A DNA stretch of 64,000 nucleotides from positions 16,246 through 80,245 of the forward strand of contig JAHEXV010000003.1 of NCBI GenBank assembly GCA_023251935.1, read 5' to 3'. Source of the DNA: a bacterium (GTDB taxonomy: Bacteria > Actinomycetota > Thermoleophilia > Solirubrobacterales > 70-9). The notes below the pieces were generated by a model, which saw only the letters and a list, made by a program, of their open reading frames with translations, ran no database searches and was not told the DNA's origin. Of the stretch, positions 17,319 to 26,346 are shown in pieces (position 1 is the stretch's first letter; each line of letters starts with the position of its first letter). Position numbers and translations under genes: made by a program.

Positions 17319-18936
17319 TCCCACCGGTACAGCGCTCGGCAAGCAGCCGTCCGCCCCCGGGGGCGGGGCCGTGAAGGTGCGACGGGCGCTGATCTCGGTC
17401 TCCGACAAGACCGGGATCGTCGACTTCGCGCGCGGGCTGGTGCGATTGGGGATCGAGGTCGTCTCCACCGGCGGCACTGCCGCGGCCCTGCGCGAGGCCG
17501 AGCTCGACGTCACCGACGTGTCCGAGCTGACCGGCTCCGCGGAGATCCTCGACGGTCGGGTGAAGACCCTGCACCCGAGGCTTCACGCCGGGCTGCTGGC
17601 GGTGCGCGACGACCCCGACCACATGGCCACGCTGGAGGCGGAGGGGATCCAACCGATCGATCTCGTGTGCGTGAACCTCTACCCGTTCGAGCGCACCGTG
17701 GGCGGGCGGGACGTGACCGAGATGGATGCGGTCGAGAACATCGACATCGGCGGGCCGACGATGATCCGCGCCGGCGCCAAGAACCACCGCTTCGTCGCGG
17801 TGGTGGTGAGGCCCGAGAGCTACGACGCCGTGCTCGCCGAGCTCGAGGAGTCCGACGGTCACGTGTCCGCGGAGACCCGTCACTGGCTCGCCAACGAGGC
17901 GTTCGCGCTCACGGCCCGCTACGACGGGGCGATCAGCCGCTGGTTCGGAATGCGCTACGAGACCTTCCCGGGCCACTGGGTGATGGCGCATGAGAAGTTC
18001 CTCGACCTCTCATACGGCGAGAATCCGCACCAGAGCGCCGCGCTGTACGTCGAGGTCGGCGCCCGTTCGCATGTGCTCTCCAGGGTGGCGAAGCTGCACG
18101 GCAGGGCGCTCTCCTTCAACAACGTCTTGGATCTCGATGCGGCGCGACGGCTGCTGGACGAGTTCGAGCAGGCCGCCTGCGTGATCGTCAAGCACAACAA
18201 CCCGTGCGGGGTGGCGATCGGCGAGGACGCCACCGAGACGTACGCCAAGGCCCTGGCGTGCGACCCGCAGTCCGCGTTCGGCGGCGTGATCGCCTTCAAT
18301 CGCGCCGTCGATCGGCCGCTCGCCGAACGGCTGCACGAGAATTTCGTCGAGGTCCTGATCGCCCCCTCCTACGAGCCGGAGGCGCTGGAGGTGCTGAAGC
18401 AGAAGGAGGCGCTGCGAATCCTCGAGTCGGCGGAGCAGCGCAGCTACGAGCCGCGGGAGCGAGACGTGAAGAGGGTGCGCGGCGGGCTCCTGGTTCAGGA
18501 TCCCGACCGCATCGACGAGCGCCGGGAGTCGATGCAGGTGGTCACCGAGGCGAGTCCGGGCGATGGTCAGTGGGAGGACCTGTGGTTCGCCTGGAAGGTG
18601 TGCAGGCACGTGCGCTCGAACGCGATCGTGATCGCCAAGAACGGGGCGACCCTGGGGATCGGCGCCGGCCAGATGAGCAGGGTCGACTCGGTCAGGATCG
18701 CGATCGAGAAGGCGCGGGAGGCGCGGGGCGACGACGCGCCCGGCGTGCTTGCCACCTCGGTGGTCGCCTCGGATGCCTTCTTCCCCTTCCCCGACGGACC
18801 CGAGCTGGCGATCGAGGCGGGCGCGACCGCGCTGATCCAGCCGGGCGGGTCGGTGCGCGACTCGGACGTGATCGCCGCCTGCGATTCCGCCCGGGCCGCC
18901 ATGGTCTTCACGGGGCGTCGGCACTTCCGCCACTGA
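17311..18936 (+). CDS. purH: Bifunctional AICAR transformylase/IMP cyclohydrolase PurH
   Basis: Catalyses the last two steps to IMP; 541 residues. The N-terminal MGS-like IMP cyclohydrolase domain includes LISVSDKTGIVDFA and GRVKTLHPRLHAG; the AICAR transformylase domain carries the catalytic Lys-His in CVIVKHNNPCGVA and ends with GVLATSVVASDAFFPFPDG. About 22 residues precede the usual start (ADPTGTALGKQPSAPGGG), so an internal start such as the GTG at 17371 is possible; the ATG at 17311 overlapping purN is kept. The phzF-like gene follows six bases after the stop. Confidence 0.96.
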   Translation: MADPTGTALGKQPSAPGGGAVKVRRALISVSDKTGIVDFARGLVRLGIEVVSTGGTAAALREAELDVTDVSELTGSAEILDGRVKTLHPRLHAGLLAVRDDPDHMATLEAEGIQPIDLVCVNLYPFERTVGGRDVTEMDAVENIDIGGPTMIRAGAKNHRFVAVVVRPESYDAVLAELEESDGHVSAETRHWLANEAFALTARYDGAISRWFGMRYETFPGHWVMAHEKFLDLSYGENPHQSAALYVEVGARSHVLSRVAKLHGRALSFNNVLDLDAARRLLDEFEQAACVIVKHNNPCGVAIGEDATETYAKALACDPQSAFGGVIAFNRAVDRPLAERLHENFVEVLIAPSYEPEALEVLKQKEALRILESAEQRSYEPRERDVKRVRGGLLVQDPDRIDERRESMQVVTEASPGDGQWEDLWFAWKVCRHVRSNAIVIAKNGATLGIGAGQMSRVDSVRIAIEKAREARGDDAPGVLATSVVASDAFFPFPDGPELAIEAGATALIQPGGSVRDSDVIAACDSARAAMVFTGRRHFRH

Positions 18937-18942
18937 GGCGCG

Positions 18943-19626
18943 ATGGCCGATCTCCACGTGCTGCGCGTCTTCTGCGCCGAGGGCGGGGGCGGCGGGAACG
19001 CGCTCAGGGTGTTCCTCGACGGCTCGTCGATCCGCCCGGCCGATCGTCAGGGCGTCGCAGCGGACCTCGGCTTCGCCGAGACGGTGTTCGTCGACGACGC
19101 GGAGCGGGGAGAGATCCGCATCTTCACCCCCGGCACCGAGGTCCCGTTCGCTGGACACCCGGTGGTGGGGACCGGCTGGCTGCTGGCTCGCGAGCGCGGT
19201 CGGGCGGTGGCGCTACACCCGCCCGCCGGCGAGGTCCCGGTGCGCCTCGAGGGCGAGCTGACATTCGCCGCCGGGCGACCCGAGTGGGCGCCCGAGTGGG
19301 AGTTCGTGCAGCTGGGGGCCCCGGCGGAGGTCGAGGGGCTCGACGGGCCTCCAGAGGGCCACGACGCGGTCGGCGTGTGGGCGTGGATCGACGAGCCCGC
19401 CGGGCTGATCCGCGAGCGGGTGTTCGCAGCGCCGTACGGGATCGCCGAGGACGAGGCGACGGGGTCCGCCGCGGTGGTGCTATCGGCCCGGCTCGGCCGC
19501 GAGCTCGACATCCGCCAGGGGAAGGGGTCGCGGATCCTCGCCAGGCCGCTCGCCGACGGGATCGTCGAGATCGGGGGGCGGGTGGAACTGGACGATGTGC
19601 GGGAGTACGGCGCCCAAACCGAGTGA
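18943..19626 (+). CDS. PhzF-like isomerase, short version
   Basis: A 227-residue protein of the PhzF/YddE fold (two diaminopimelate-epimerase-like halves). Family signatures are GGNALRVF near the start, the catalytic Glu in FAETVFV, VPFAGHPVVGTGWLL in the first half and EDEATGSAAVVLSARLG in the second. Most members have 260-300 residues; here the second half is compact, so activity is uncertain. It is six bases downstream of purH and probably co-transcribed with it, without an obvious link to purines. The stop is two bases from the 3' end of the convergent tRNA-Lys gene. Confidence 0.8.
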   Translation: MADLHVLRVFCAEGGGGGNALRVFLDGSSIRPADRQGVAADLGFAETVFVDDAERGEIRIFTPGTEVPFAGHPVVGTGWLLARERGRAVALHPPAGEVPVRLEGELTFAAGRPEWAPEWEFVQLGAPAEVEGLDGPPEGHDAVGVWAWIDEPAGLIRERVFAAPYGIAEDEATGSAAVVLSARLGRELDIRQGKGSRILARPLADGIVEIGGRVELDDVREYGAQTE

Positions 19627-19627
19627 G

Positions 19628-19698
19628 TGGGGGCGCTGGGAATCGAACCCAGACCAGCAGATTAAAAGTCTGCAGCCCGACCTTCGGGCCACGCCCCC
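19628..19698 (-). tRNA. tRNA-Lys (anticodon TTT)
   Basis: On the minus strand the sequence folds into a cloverleaf: acceptor GGGGGCG pairing with CGCCCCC, D-stem GCCC/GGGC, anticodon stem GCAGA/TCTGC around loop CTTTTAA, and T-arm CTGGG-TTCGATT-CCCAG. Discriminator base is A and CCA is not encoded. The seven-base D-loop makes the gene two bases shorter than usual. Confidence 0.93.
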
Positions 19699-19773
19699 GA
19701 GAGGCCTGTCTGACTGTAGACGCTGGCAAGGCGCCTGCGACGCGTTCCCCACTCATGAAGGAGGACGGCGCGG

Positions 19774-20505
19774 CTGATCGAAGTTGGCGATCGAATCGCG
19801 ACGATCACCGAAAACCTCGACATCGCTCGGATCATCCTGCTGTGGCTGTGGGCCCTTGGGCTCGGCTGCATCGAGATCGAGATCGAGGGGGGGCACGGAT
19901 GGGCCGAGCGGCTGCCGACCTGGTACTTGAAGCGGGGTCGCGTCGGCCGCGTCTACGGGATGGCGATGGGCCACCGTCCGCTCACGGGCTACCACGTGTT
20001 CGCCTTCACGATCCCGCTGGTGATCGTTCACCTCCCGTTCGGGTTCGGGCTCGAGTGGACCCTCAGCGCCGAGCTGTCGCAGCTCGCGGTCTACTTCGCC
20101 CTCGCGGTCATCTGGGACTACATCTGGTTCGTGATGAATCCGGCCTACACGGTGAGCCGCTTCCGCCGCGAATACGTCTGGTGGTTCCAGGTTCCCTGGA
20201 TCTGGCGATTCCCGCTCGACTACTACGTGGGGATGGCCCTCTCGCTCGCGCTTGCCGGCCTCGCCGCACTGGCCGCGGGCGACTGGGCGCCCGTGCGTGG
20301 CCAGCTATGGCTGACTGCGGGACTGATCGTCCTGACGGCGCTTGCGGTCCTGGCGTCGCCGCTCTATCACCGCTGGTACCGCCACATGCGTCGAGCCGGC
20401 GCCGATGACCGCGGGATCACGCCGACGTTCGGCCCGCCGTCGCCGGAGCAGGCCTGGGACGGCGGCATCCCGGACCTACATCCACTCGATCGACCCACGG
20501 ACTGA
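19774..20505 (+). CDS. Integral membrane protein with probable non-ATG (CTG) start
   Basis: A polytopic membrane protein I do not recognise. The frame is open from 19768 and a perfect AAGGAGG at 19758-19764 stands nine bases before a CTG, giving 243 residues; the first ATG/GTG/TTG-type codon in frame is the TTG at 19927 (192 residues), which has no ribosome binding site. The extra N-terminal part contains a hydrophobic helix (IILLWLWALGLG). Further helices include FAFTIPLVIVHLPFGF, LAVYFALAVIWDYIWF and two C-terminal ones, with aromatic residues concentrated around RREYVWWFQVPWIWRF. The cytosolic tail is proline-rich. Function unknown; no operon partners. Confidence 0.7.
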   Translation: MIEVGDRIATITENLDIARIILLWLWALGLGCIEIEIEGGHGWAERLPTWYLKRGRVGRVYGMAMGHRPLTGYHVFAFTIPLVIVHLPFGFGLEWTLSAELSQLAVYFALAVIWDYIWFVMNPAYTVSRFRREYVWWFQVPWIWRFPLDYYVGMALSLALAGLAALAAGDWAPVRGQLWLTAGLIVLTALAVLASPLYHRWYRHMRRAGADDRGITPTFGPPSPEQAWDGGIPDLHPLDRPTD

Positions 20506-20569
20506 CGCACGTACGAGCTCACCGCGCGTCCGGCGAGCGGTGAGCTCCTGGGCCTACCATGGGGGACAG

Positions 20570-22030
20570 ATGACACGCCGAAAGCTCGGCGCGTACGAGC
20601 GGAAGCGCTCCTTCGACAGGACTCCGGAGCCGCGGGGTGGGAAGCGGAAGCGCGGCAAGGCGAAGGGCAACCGCTTCGTGATCCACGAGCACCACGCGCG
20701 GCGACTCCACTGGGACCTGCGGCTCGAGCACGAGGGAACGCTCGCCTCCTGGGCGCTGCCCAAGGGCATCCCGCCCGACCCGAAGAAGAACAACCTCGCG
20801 GTTCGCACCGAGGACCACCCCCTCGAGTACCTCGAGTTCGAGGGCGAGATCCCGAAGGGGCAGTACGGCGCCGGGACGATCGAGATCTGGGATCGCGGCA
20901 CCTACGAGGCGGAGAAGTTCCGCGACGACGAGGTGATCCTCACCTTCGCCGGCGAGCGCGTGCAGGGCAAGTACGCCCTGTTCGCGACCGAGGGCGACAA
21001 CTGGATGATCCACCGCATGGACCCCCCGGCGGACCCCGAGCGCGAGCCGATGCCCCGTCACCTGAAGCCGATGCTGGCCACGCTCTCGACCCTGCCGCGC
21101 GACGACGAGGGCTGGGCGTACGAGATCAAGTGGGACGGGGTGCGGGCGATCGCCTACTGCGAGGCCGGACACCTGCGGCTGGAGAGCCGCAACCTGCGCG
21201 ACATCACCTCCCACTACCCCGAGCTGCGCGCCCTGGCCGCCGAGCTCGGCTCCCGCGAGGCAGTCCTCGACGGGGAGGTGGTGGCCTTCGACGAGGAGGG
21301 CCGGCCGAGCTTCGAGCGCCTCCAGGGCCGGATCAACCTCTCCTCGGAAGCCGCGGTGCGTCGCCGGATGGCCGACCGCCCCGTCACCTACCTGATCTTC
21401 GATCTCGTCCATCTCGACGGTCGCTCGCTGATCGACGCCCCGTACACCGAGCGGCGCAGGCGACTCGCGGAGCTGGAGCTCGACGGCCCCCACTGGCAGA
21501 CCCCCAGCTATCATCGCGGCGAGGGGAAGGCCCTGCTGCGGTTGACCGAGGCACGGGGGCTCGAGGGCCTGGTCACCAAGCGGCTCGACGGTCGCTACCT
21601 CCCGGGACGCCGAAGCCGCGCCTGGCTGAAGGTCAAGAACACCGAGCGCCAGGAGCTGGTGATCGGCGGATGGCTGCCCGGCAAGGGACGGCGGTCGGGG
21701 ACCCTTGGCGCGATCGTGGTCGGCTACCACGACGAGGGCGCCGGTCGGCTCCGCTATGCCGGCCGGGTCGGCACCGGGTTCACCGACGACGAGCTCGACC
21801 GGCTGGCCGCGTCGCTGGAGCCGCTGCGGGCCGCCGAGAGCCCGTTCGAGGGCCGCCAGCCGCCGAGGGAGGCGGTCTTCGTCGAGCCCAGGTTGGTGGC
21901 CGAGGTCGCCTTTCGGGAGTGGACCGCCGCCCGCACCCTGCGCGCGCCGGTCTACAAGGGCCTGCGGCCCGACAAGGATCCCTCCGACGTGGTGCTGGAG
22001 CGCGTCCAGCCACCCCCCGATTCCCCCTAG
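20570..22030 (+). CDS. ATP-dependent DNA ligase with 3'-phosphoesterase domain (LigD-type)
   Basis: A 486-residue protein combining an N-terminal LigD 3'-phosphoesterase domain (about residues 30-155, with FVIHEHHARRLHWDLRLEHEG divided as metal His residues and WDLR) and an ATP-dependent ligase domain. Ligase motif I is EIKWDGVRA with Lys 187 as the adenylation site; later motifs include VLDGEVVAFD and GLVTKRLDG, and an OB-fold follows. The polymerase/primase domain of full-length LigD is absent and must be encoded elsewhere if non-homologous end joining with Ku operates. Start ATG at 20570 follows a TACCAT box by nine bases. Confidence 0.9.
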   Translation: MTRRKLGAYERKRSFDRTPEPRGGKRKRGKAKGNRFVIHEHHARRLHWDLRLEHEGTLASWALPKGIPPDPKKNNLAVRTEDHPLEYLEFEGEIPKGQYGAGTIEIWDRGTYEAEKFRDDEVILTFAGERVQGKYALFATEGDNWMIHRMDPPADPEREPMPRHLKPMLATLSTLPRDDEGWAYEIKWDGVRAIAYCEAGHLRLESRNLRDITSHYPELRALAAELGSREAVLDGEVVAFDEEGRPSFERLQGRINLSSEAAVRRRMADRPVTYLIFDLVHLDGRSLIDAPYTERRRRLAELELDGPHWQTPSYHRGEGKALLRLTEARGLEGLVTKRLDGRYLPGRRSRAWLKVKNTERQELVIGGWLPGKGRRSGTLGAIVVGYHDEGAGRLRYAGRVGTGFTDDELDRLAASLEPLRAAESPFEGRQPPREAVFVEPRLVAEVAFREWTAARTLRAPVYKGLRPDKDPSDVVLERVQPPPDSP

Positions 22031-22035
22031 TCCGC

Positions 22036-22041
22036 GAGAAT
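22036..22041 (+). promoter_or_regulatory. -10-like GAGAAT box of the Rrf2 gene
   Basis: GAGAAT ends exactly six bases before the GTG at 22048, matching the leaderless spacing seen at other genes in this window. Confidence 0.4.
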
Positions 22042-22047
22042 GGCCCG

Positions 22048-22506
22048 GTGAGAGTCTCCGCCAAGGCTGACTACGCGGTCCGGGCGATGGTCGAGCTCGC
22101 CGGGAGCGCCGAGGAGGCGCCCATGAAGGGCGAGCTGGTCGCCTCCTCCCAAGGGATCCCGGTCCGCTTCCTGGAGAACATCCTTGCCGAACTGCGCCAC
22201 GCCGGCCTCGTGCACAGCCGCCGTGGCGCCGACGGGGGCTATTGGCTCGCCAGGCCCGCCGACGAGATCGCCCTCGCCGACATCATCCGCGCCGTCGACG
22301 GGCCGCTGGCGACGGTGCGCGGCGAGCCCGCGGACGAGCTCGAATACGCCGACGGCCTCGCCGCCCTGCAGCAGGTGTGGATCGCCCTTCGCGCCAACAT
22401 CCGCGAGATCCTCGAGGCGGTCACGCTTGCCGACGTGGCCGGCGGCGAGCTCCCGGAGCGGATCCTGGGCATCGCCAGCCAACCGGGGGTCTGGCAGACG
22501 CGCTAG
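22048..22506 (+). CDS. Rrf2-family regulator, CymR-like (no cysteines)
   Basis: A 152-residue winged-helix regulator of the Rrf2 family: KADYAVRAMVELA starts the domain, the recognition helix region is IPVRFLENILAELRHAGLV, and the wing reads RRGADGGYWLARP. The protein has no cysteine, so it cannot bind the 2Fe-2S cluster of IscR or NsrR; cysteine-free members such as CymR control sulfur and cysteine genes. The convergent sulfate importer operon ends three bases away, which makes control of sulfate uptake a reasonable inference. GTG start at 22048. Confidence 0.88.
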   Translation: MRVSAKADYAVRAMVELAGSAEEAPMKGELVASSQGIPVRFLENILAELRHAGLVHSRRGADGGYWLARPADEIALADIIRAVDGPLATVRGEPADELEYADGLAALQQVWIALRANIREILEAVTLADVAGGELPERILGIASQPGVWQTR

Positions 22507-22508
22507 GT

Positions 22509-23510
22509 CTAGGCCCCCGGCGCGGCCGACAGCTCCTCGGTCCGCGGCTCGCCGTTCGCCTCGAAGACCTTCGCGCGCCGGGGGCGCGCGTAGACGATCG
22601 CGCCCTCGGCCAGCTCGTCGAATTCGGCCTCGTCGCGGGTCATCTGGGCCCAGATCTGCTGGCCGTCGGGCAGCAACAGCTCCACCCGGGTCTCGAATCC
22701 GAGCCGCACGATCCGCTCGATCATCGCCTCCTCGGCGTCGGGCGCGGGAACCTGGAGCAGCTCGAGGTCGTGCGGGCGGATGAACATCGCCCCTCGTCTG
22801 TTGACCGGCCCGATGAAACTCATCACGAACTCCGTCCTCGGATGCTCGTAGAGGTCGGTCGGCTGGCCGGTCTGCTCGACGCGACCCTCGTTCATGACCA
22901 CGATCTGTCCAGCGACCTCCATCGCCTCCTCCTGGTCGTGGGTGACGAAGATCGTCGTCACGTGGACCTCATCGTGGAGCCGACGCAGCCATTGGCGAAG
23001 CTCCTTGCGCACGTTTGCGTCCAACGCTCCGAACGGCTCGTCGAGGAGCAGCACCTTCGGCTCGACCGCGAGCGCCCGGGCCAGCGCCATCCGCTGGCGC
23101 TGGCCGCCGGAGAGCTGGGACGGATAGCGGTCGCCGAACCCCTCGAGGTGAACGAGCTGGATCAGCTCCTGCACTCGCTCGTCGATCTCCTTGTTGTCGC
23201 GCTTTCGGATGCTCAAACCGAAGGCGATGTTGTCGCGGACCGTCATGTGCTTGAAGGCCGCGTAGTGCTGGAACACGAACCCGACCCCGCGCTTCTGAGC
23301 GGGCACGTCGGTGGCGTCCCAGCCGGAGATCATCACGCGGCCCGAATCCGGCTGCTCGAGGCCCGCGATCACCCGCAGAAGCGTCGACTTGCCGCTACCG
23401 CTCGGACCCAGCAACGCGGTCAAAGACCCGTCTGGGACCTGAATCGAGACGTCATCGAGGGCGACGAAGTCGCCAAATTCCTTTCGGGCTCCCTCAACGA
23501 TGATGCTCAT
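22509..23510 (-). CDS. cysA: Sulfate/thiosulfate ABC transporter ATPase CysA
   Basis: ATP-binding subunit of the sulfate importer, 333 residues. Walker A is [11 protein letters not shown], the ABC signature [15 protein letters not shown], Walker [12 protein letters not shown], and the H-loop VTHDQEEA. The C-terminal quarter contains a TOBE-like regulatory domain with [10 protein letters not shown] as in CysA. Its ATG overlaps the cysW stop (ATGA), so it is the last gene of the sbp-cysT-cysW-cysA operon. It energises uptake through CysT/CysW at the inner face of the membrane. Confidence 0.94.
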   Translation of the reverse strand: MSIIVEGARKEFGDFVALDDVSIQVPDGSLTALLGPSGSGKSTLLRVIAGLEQPDSGRVMISGWDATDVPAQKRGVGFVFQHYAAFKHMTVRDNIAFGLSIRKRDNKEIDERVQELIQLVHLEGFGDRYPSQLSGGQRQRMALARALAVEPKVLLLDEPFGALDANVRKELRQWLRRLHDEVHVTTIFVTHDQEEAMEVAGQIVVMNEGRVEQTGQPTDLYEHPRTEFVMSFIGPVNRRGAMFIRPHDLELLQVPAPDAEEAMIERIVRLGFETRVELLLPDGQQIWAQMTRDEAEFDELAEGAIVYARPRRAKVFEANGEPRTEELSAAPGA

Positions 23511-24313
23511 GAGGCCTCCTTTCGCTTGAACAGGTTCATCGCCAATAGCGTTGCCACGGCGATCAGCGCCAGCACCAGCGAGGCGGTGTAGGCGCCCGTC
23601 GTGTTGAACTGCCCGAATTCCCGAGCGACCCACAGCGTCGCGGTTTCCGTCTGTCCACTGATCCGTCCGGAGACCACGGCCACAGCGCCGAACTCCCCCA
23701 GCGCCCGCGCGGTCGTGAGAACCACTCCGTAGGCAACCCCCCACCGGATGGCCGGGAGCGTGATCCGCCGGAAGGTCTGCCACCAGTTCGCGCCCAGCGT
23801 TTCGGCCGCCTGTTCCTGCTCGTCGCCGATCTCGTGCAGCACGGGGACCACCTCGCGGACCACGAACGGCAGCGAGACGAAGATCGTCGCGAGGACCATC
23901 CCCGGCATCGCGAAGAGGATCTGGATGCCGTTGTTGAGGAAGACGTCGCCGAACCAGCCCGTGCGTCCGTACAGGAGCAGCAGGGAGAGCCCGACGACGA
24001 CCGGCGAGATCGCAAACGGCACGTCGATGATCGCGTTCAAGAGAGCCTTGCCGCGGAAGTTGCTGCGGACCAGGAGCAGCGCGCAGCCGACTCCGAAGAT
24101 CGTGTTCGCAACGACGGCGATCACGGCGATCACGATCGTCATGTAGAAGGCATGGAGGGCGTCGGGGGTGGTGACCGAGCTCCGCGCGGCCGCGAACCCG
24201 TGCTCGAAGGCGCGGTAGGAGATCATCCCGATGGGGATCAGAAGCAGCATCGCCAGGTAGCCGAGGGCCACGAACCGCAGCCCGTATCTGCCTGGGCGGC
24301 GCTTAGCGGTCAT
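23507..24313 (-). CDS. cysW: Sulfate ABC transporter permease CysW
   Basis: Membrane permease of 268 residues with six predicted helices. The EAA loop, which docks on CysA, is visible as [22 protein letters not shown] in two halves around Gly, and the block [13 protein letters not shown] is typical of CysW/CysT. It starts 11 bases inside the end of cysT and its stop overlaps the start of cysA, so the three are tightly coupled. Probable substrate sulfate or thiosulfate. Confidence 0.93.
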   Translation of the reverse strand: MTAKRRPGRYGLRFVALGYLAMLLLIPIGMISYRAFEHGFAAARSSVTTPDALHAFYMTIVIAVIAVVANTIFGVGCALLLVRSNFRGKALLNAIIDVPFAISPVVVGLSLLLLYGRTGWFGDVFLNNGIQILFAMPGMVLATIFVSLPFVVREVVPVLHEIGDEQEQAAETLGANWWQTFRRITLPAIRWGVAYGVVLTTARALGEFGAVAVVSGRISGQTETATLWVAREFGQFNTTGAYTASLVLALIAVATLLAMNLFKRKEAS

Positions 24314-25142
24314 GGCGCAGCGTCCAATGCGTGAGTCGGCCGATCACGAGCAGCACGACCAGCGCGATCAGGAGCAGGGTCACCGACACCGCGGCCGCCC
24401 CTGTGTCGTTGCCGCTCTGGATCTGGGCATAGATGAACAGCGAGGCGACCTGGGTCTTGGGAAGGTTCCCCGAGATCAGCAGGACGGACCCGAACTCCCC
24501 GATCGCCCGCGCGAAGGCGAGGGCCGCACCCGCGAGGATCGCCGGCGCGAGGTTCGGGAAGATGATCCTTCGGAAGGTCGTCAGCGGTCCGGCCCCCAGC
24601 GACGCAGCGGCCTCCTCCATCTCCTGGTCCAGCTCCAGCAGCACGGGCTGCACGGCCCGGACCACGAACGGCAGGGTGACGAAGAGCAGGGCGACGACGA
24701 TGCCGACGCGCGTGAACGCGATGTCGATTCCCACCGGGCTGTTGGTCCCGTAGAGAGCGAGCAGGGTGATGCCCGCGACGATGGTCGGCAGGGCAAAGGG
24801 AAGATCGATGACCGAGTTGACGATCGCCTTGCCCGGGAAGTTGTCCCTGACCAGCACCCAGGCGATCGCCGTGCCCATCACCACGTTGACCGCCACCACG
24901 ATCGCCGAGCTGATCAACGTGAGCTTCAGGGCCGAAACGGCCAGGGGAGATGTCACCGCCGTCCAGAACCCGTCGAGCCCGCCGTCGATCGATTGAGCGA
25001 CCAGCGCCGCAATCGGGATCAGGACGATCAGGCTCAGATATGCGGTGACCAGGCCACGCCCGAGCGCGGCGCCCCCGAGACGCGGCCATGCGACCGGCCT
25101 CGGGGGCGCCTCCGCTCGGGCTCCTGGAGCTACGGGCGTCAC
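24303..25142 (-). CDS. cysT: Sulfate ABC transporter permease CysT
   Basis: Second membrane permease (279 residues), with DLPFALPTIVAGITLLALYG and the EAA loop EEAAASLGAGPLTTFRRI. I chose the GTG at 25142, which has GGGGGTGG and GGAG just upstream; the longer open frame upstream is antisense to the sulfate-binding protein coding strand frame and has no family similarity. CysT and CysW form the heterodimeric channel. Located between sbp and cysW in one operon. Confidence 0.92.
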   Translation of the reverse strand: MTPVAPGARAEAPPRPVAWPRLGGAALGRGLVTAYLSLIVLIPIAALVAQSIDGGLDGFWTAVTSPLAVSALKLTLISSAIVVAVNVVMGTAIAWVLVRDNFPGKAIVNSVIDLPFALPTIVAGITLLALYGTNSPVGIDIAFTRVGIVVALLFVTLPFVVRAVQPVLLELDQEMEEAAASLGAGPLTTFRRIIFPNLAPAILAGAALAFARAIGEFGSVLLISGNLPKTQVASLFIYAQIQSGNDTGAAAVSVTLLLIALVVLLVIGRLTHWTLRHDR

Positions 25143-25179
25143 TCCGTAGCCACCCCCAGGAGCTTGTGAACGGCGAGGG

Positions 25180-26250
25180 TCACCCGGTGGAGACCCCCAG
25201 GTTCTCCTCGATCTTGGCAACGCTGCCGTTGGTGGGATCGAAGAAGTCGGTGTTCGCCTTCTCCCAGCCGCCGATGCTGGGGTCGTTGACGGTGAACAGG
25301 CCGGGTGGATCCGGGAACTTGTCCTTGTTCTTGTCGAGCACCGACTTGTTGACCGGCCGGTAGCCGCCATCCGCCCACAACTGCTGCGCCTGCGGCGTCC
25401 ACAGGAACTTGAGGAAGTCCTGGGCCTGGGTCGAGGCGTCGGTCGTGGTCGCGGCCGGAGTCTCGATCAGGATCGTGTCGTCGGGGATCACGTACTCGAC
25501 GTCCTCCCCGGCCCGCTGGGCCTCGATCGCGTCGCTCTCGTAGGAGAGCAGGACGTCGCCCTTGCCGCTGGTGAACGTGGTCAGGGCATCGCCTGCGCTA
25601 CCCGGCTGGGCGACGGCGTGCTCGAGCAGCGACTTCAGGAACGCCAGCGCCTGGGTTGGGGACTTGCCCTCCTCGATCTGAGCGCCGTAGGCGGCCAGGA
25701 TGTTCCACTTCGCTCCGCCCGAGCTGAACACGTTGGGCGTCACGACCTCGACCCCGGGCTTGATCAGGTCGTCCCAGGTCTGGATGTTCTTCGGGTTGCC
25801 CTTGCGTACCACGAACACCACGACCGAGTCCTGAACGATCCCGTGGTACTGATTCTGGTCCCAGTTCGAGTCGACGAGACCGGCGTCGACCAGGTTCTGC
25901 ATGTCGGGCTCGATCGACAGGTGAACGACGTCGGCCGGCTGCCCGGCCGCGACCGCGCGCGACTGGTCGCCCGAGGGACCGAACGAGGTCGAGAACTTCG
26001 CCCCGTCGCCCTCCGACGTCTTCTGGAACGCCGGGATCAGCTGCTTGTCGTAGACGGTCTCGGGGGTCGAGTAGGCGACCAGGTTGATCGGCCCACCGCT
26101 GTCGCTCGACGAGCTGCCGCAGGCCGCCACCCCGACGCCGACCGCAACCGACAGCGCGGTGACCAGGGCGAGACGGCCGACCCTGCGGCGGCTGCCACCG
26201 CCCGCCGTCCTTGAGGCGAGATTCTCAGGCTTCCAGAAACTGGTTCTCAT
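25180..26250 (-). CDS. Sulfate-binding lipoprotein of the ABC importer
   Basis: Extracellular solute-binding protein of 356 residues, first gene of the sulfate importer operon. It has a twin-basic start, hydrophobic helix and lipobox VAACGSSSSD, so it should be a lipid-anchored receptor. Family blocks include NLVAYSTPETVYDKQLIPAF, FGPSGDQSRAVAAGQPADVV and GVEVVTPNVFSSGGAKWNIL, the last typical of Sbp/CysP. ATG at 26250; upstream on the coding strand is GGGAAGGA and, further, a TACTTT box that could be the operon promoter. An adjacent Rrf2 gene at the other end of the operon is a candidate regulator. Confidence 0.92.
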   Translation of the reverse strand: MRTSFWKPENLASRTAGGGSRRRVGRLALVTALSVAVGVGVAACGSSSSDSGGPINLVAYSTPETVYDKQLIPAFQKTSEGDGAKFSTSFGPSGDQSRAVAAGQPADVVHLSIEPDMQNLVDAGLVDSNWDQNQYHGIVQDSVVVFVVRKGNPKNIQTWDDLIKPGVEVVTPNVFSSGGAKWNILAAYGAQIEEGKSPTQALAFLKSLLEHAVAQPGSAGDALTTFTSGKGDVLLSYESDAIEAQRAGEDVEYVIPDDTILIETPAATTTDASTQAQDFLKFLWTPQAQQLWADGGYRPVNKSVLDKNKDKFPDPPGLFTVNDPSIGGWEKANTDFFDPTNGSVAKIEENLGVSTG

Positions 26251-26334
26251 GTTGGGAGTTCTTGTCCTTCCCGATTGGTTTAGTGGAGAAAGTAGGCCGG
26301 GCACGGTAGCACATGAAGGTGCCGCCAGAACGGA

Positions 26335-26340
26335 TACCGT
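26335..26340 (+). promoter_or_regulatory. -10-like TACCGT box
   Basis: TACCGT ends exactly six bases before the GTG at 26347; no ribosome binding site is visible, so a leaderless start is likely. Confidence 0.45.
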
Positions 26341-26346
26341 TCGGCG

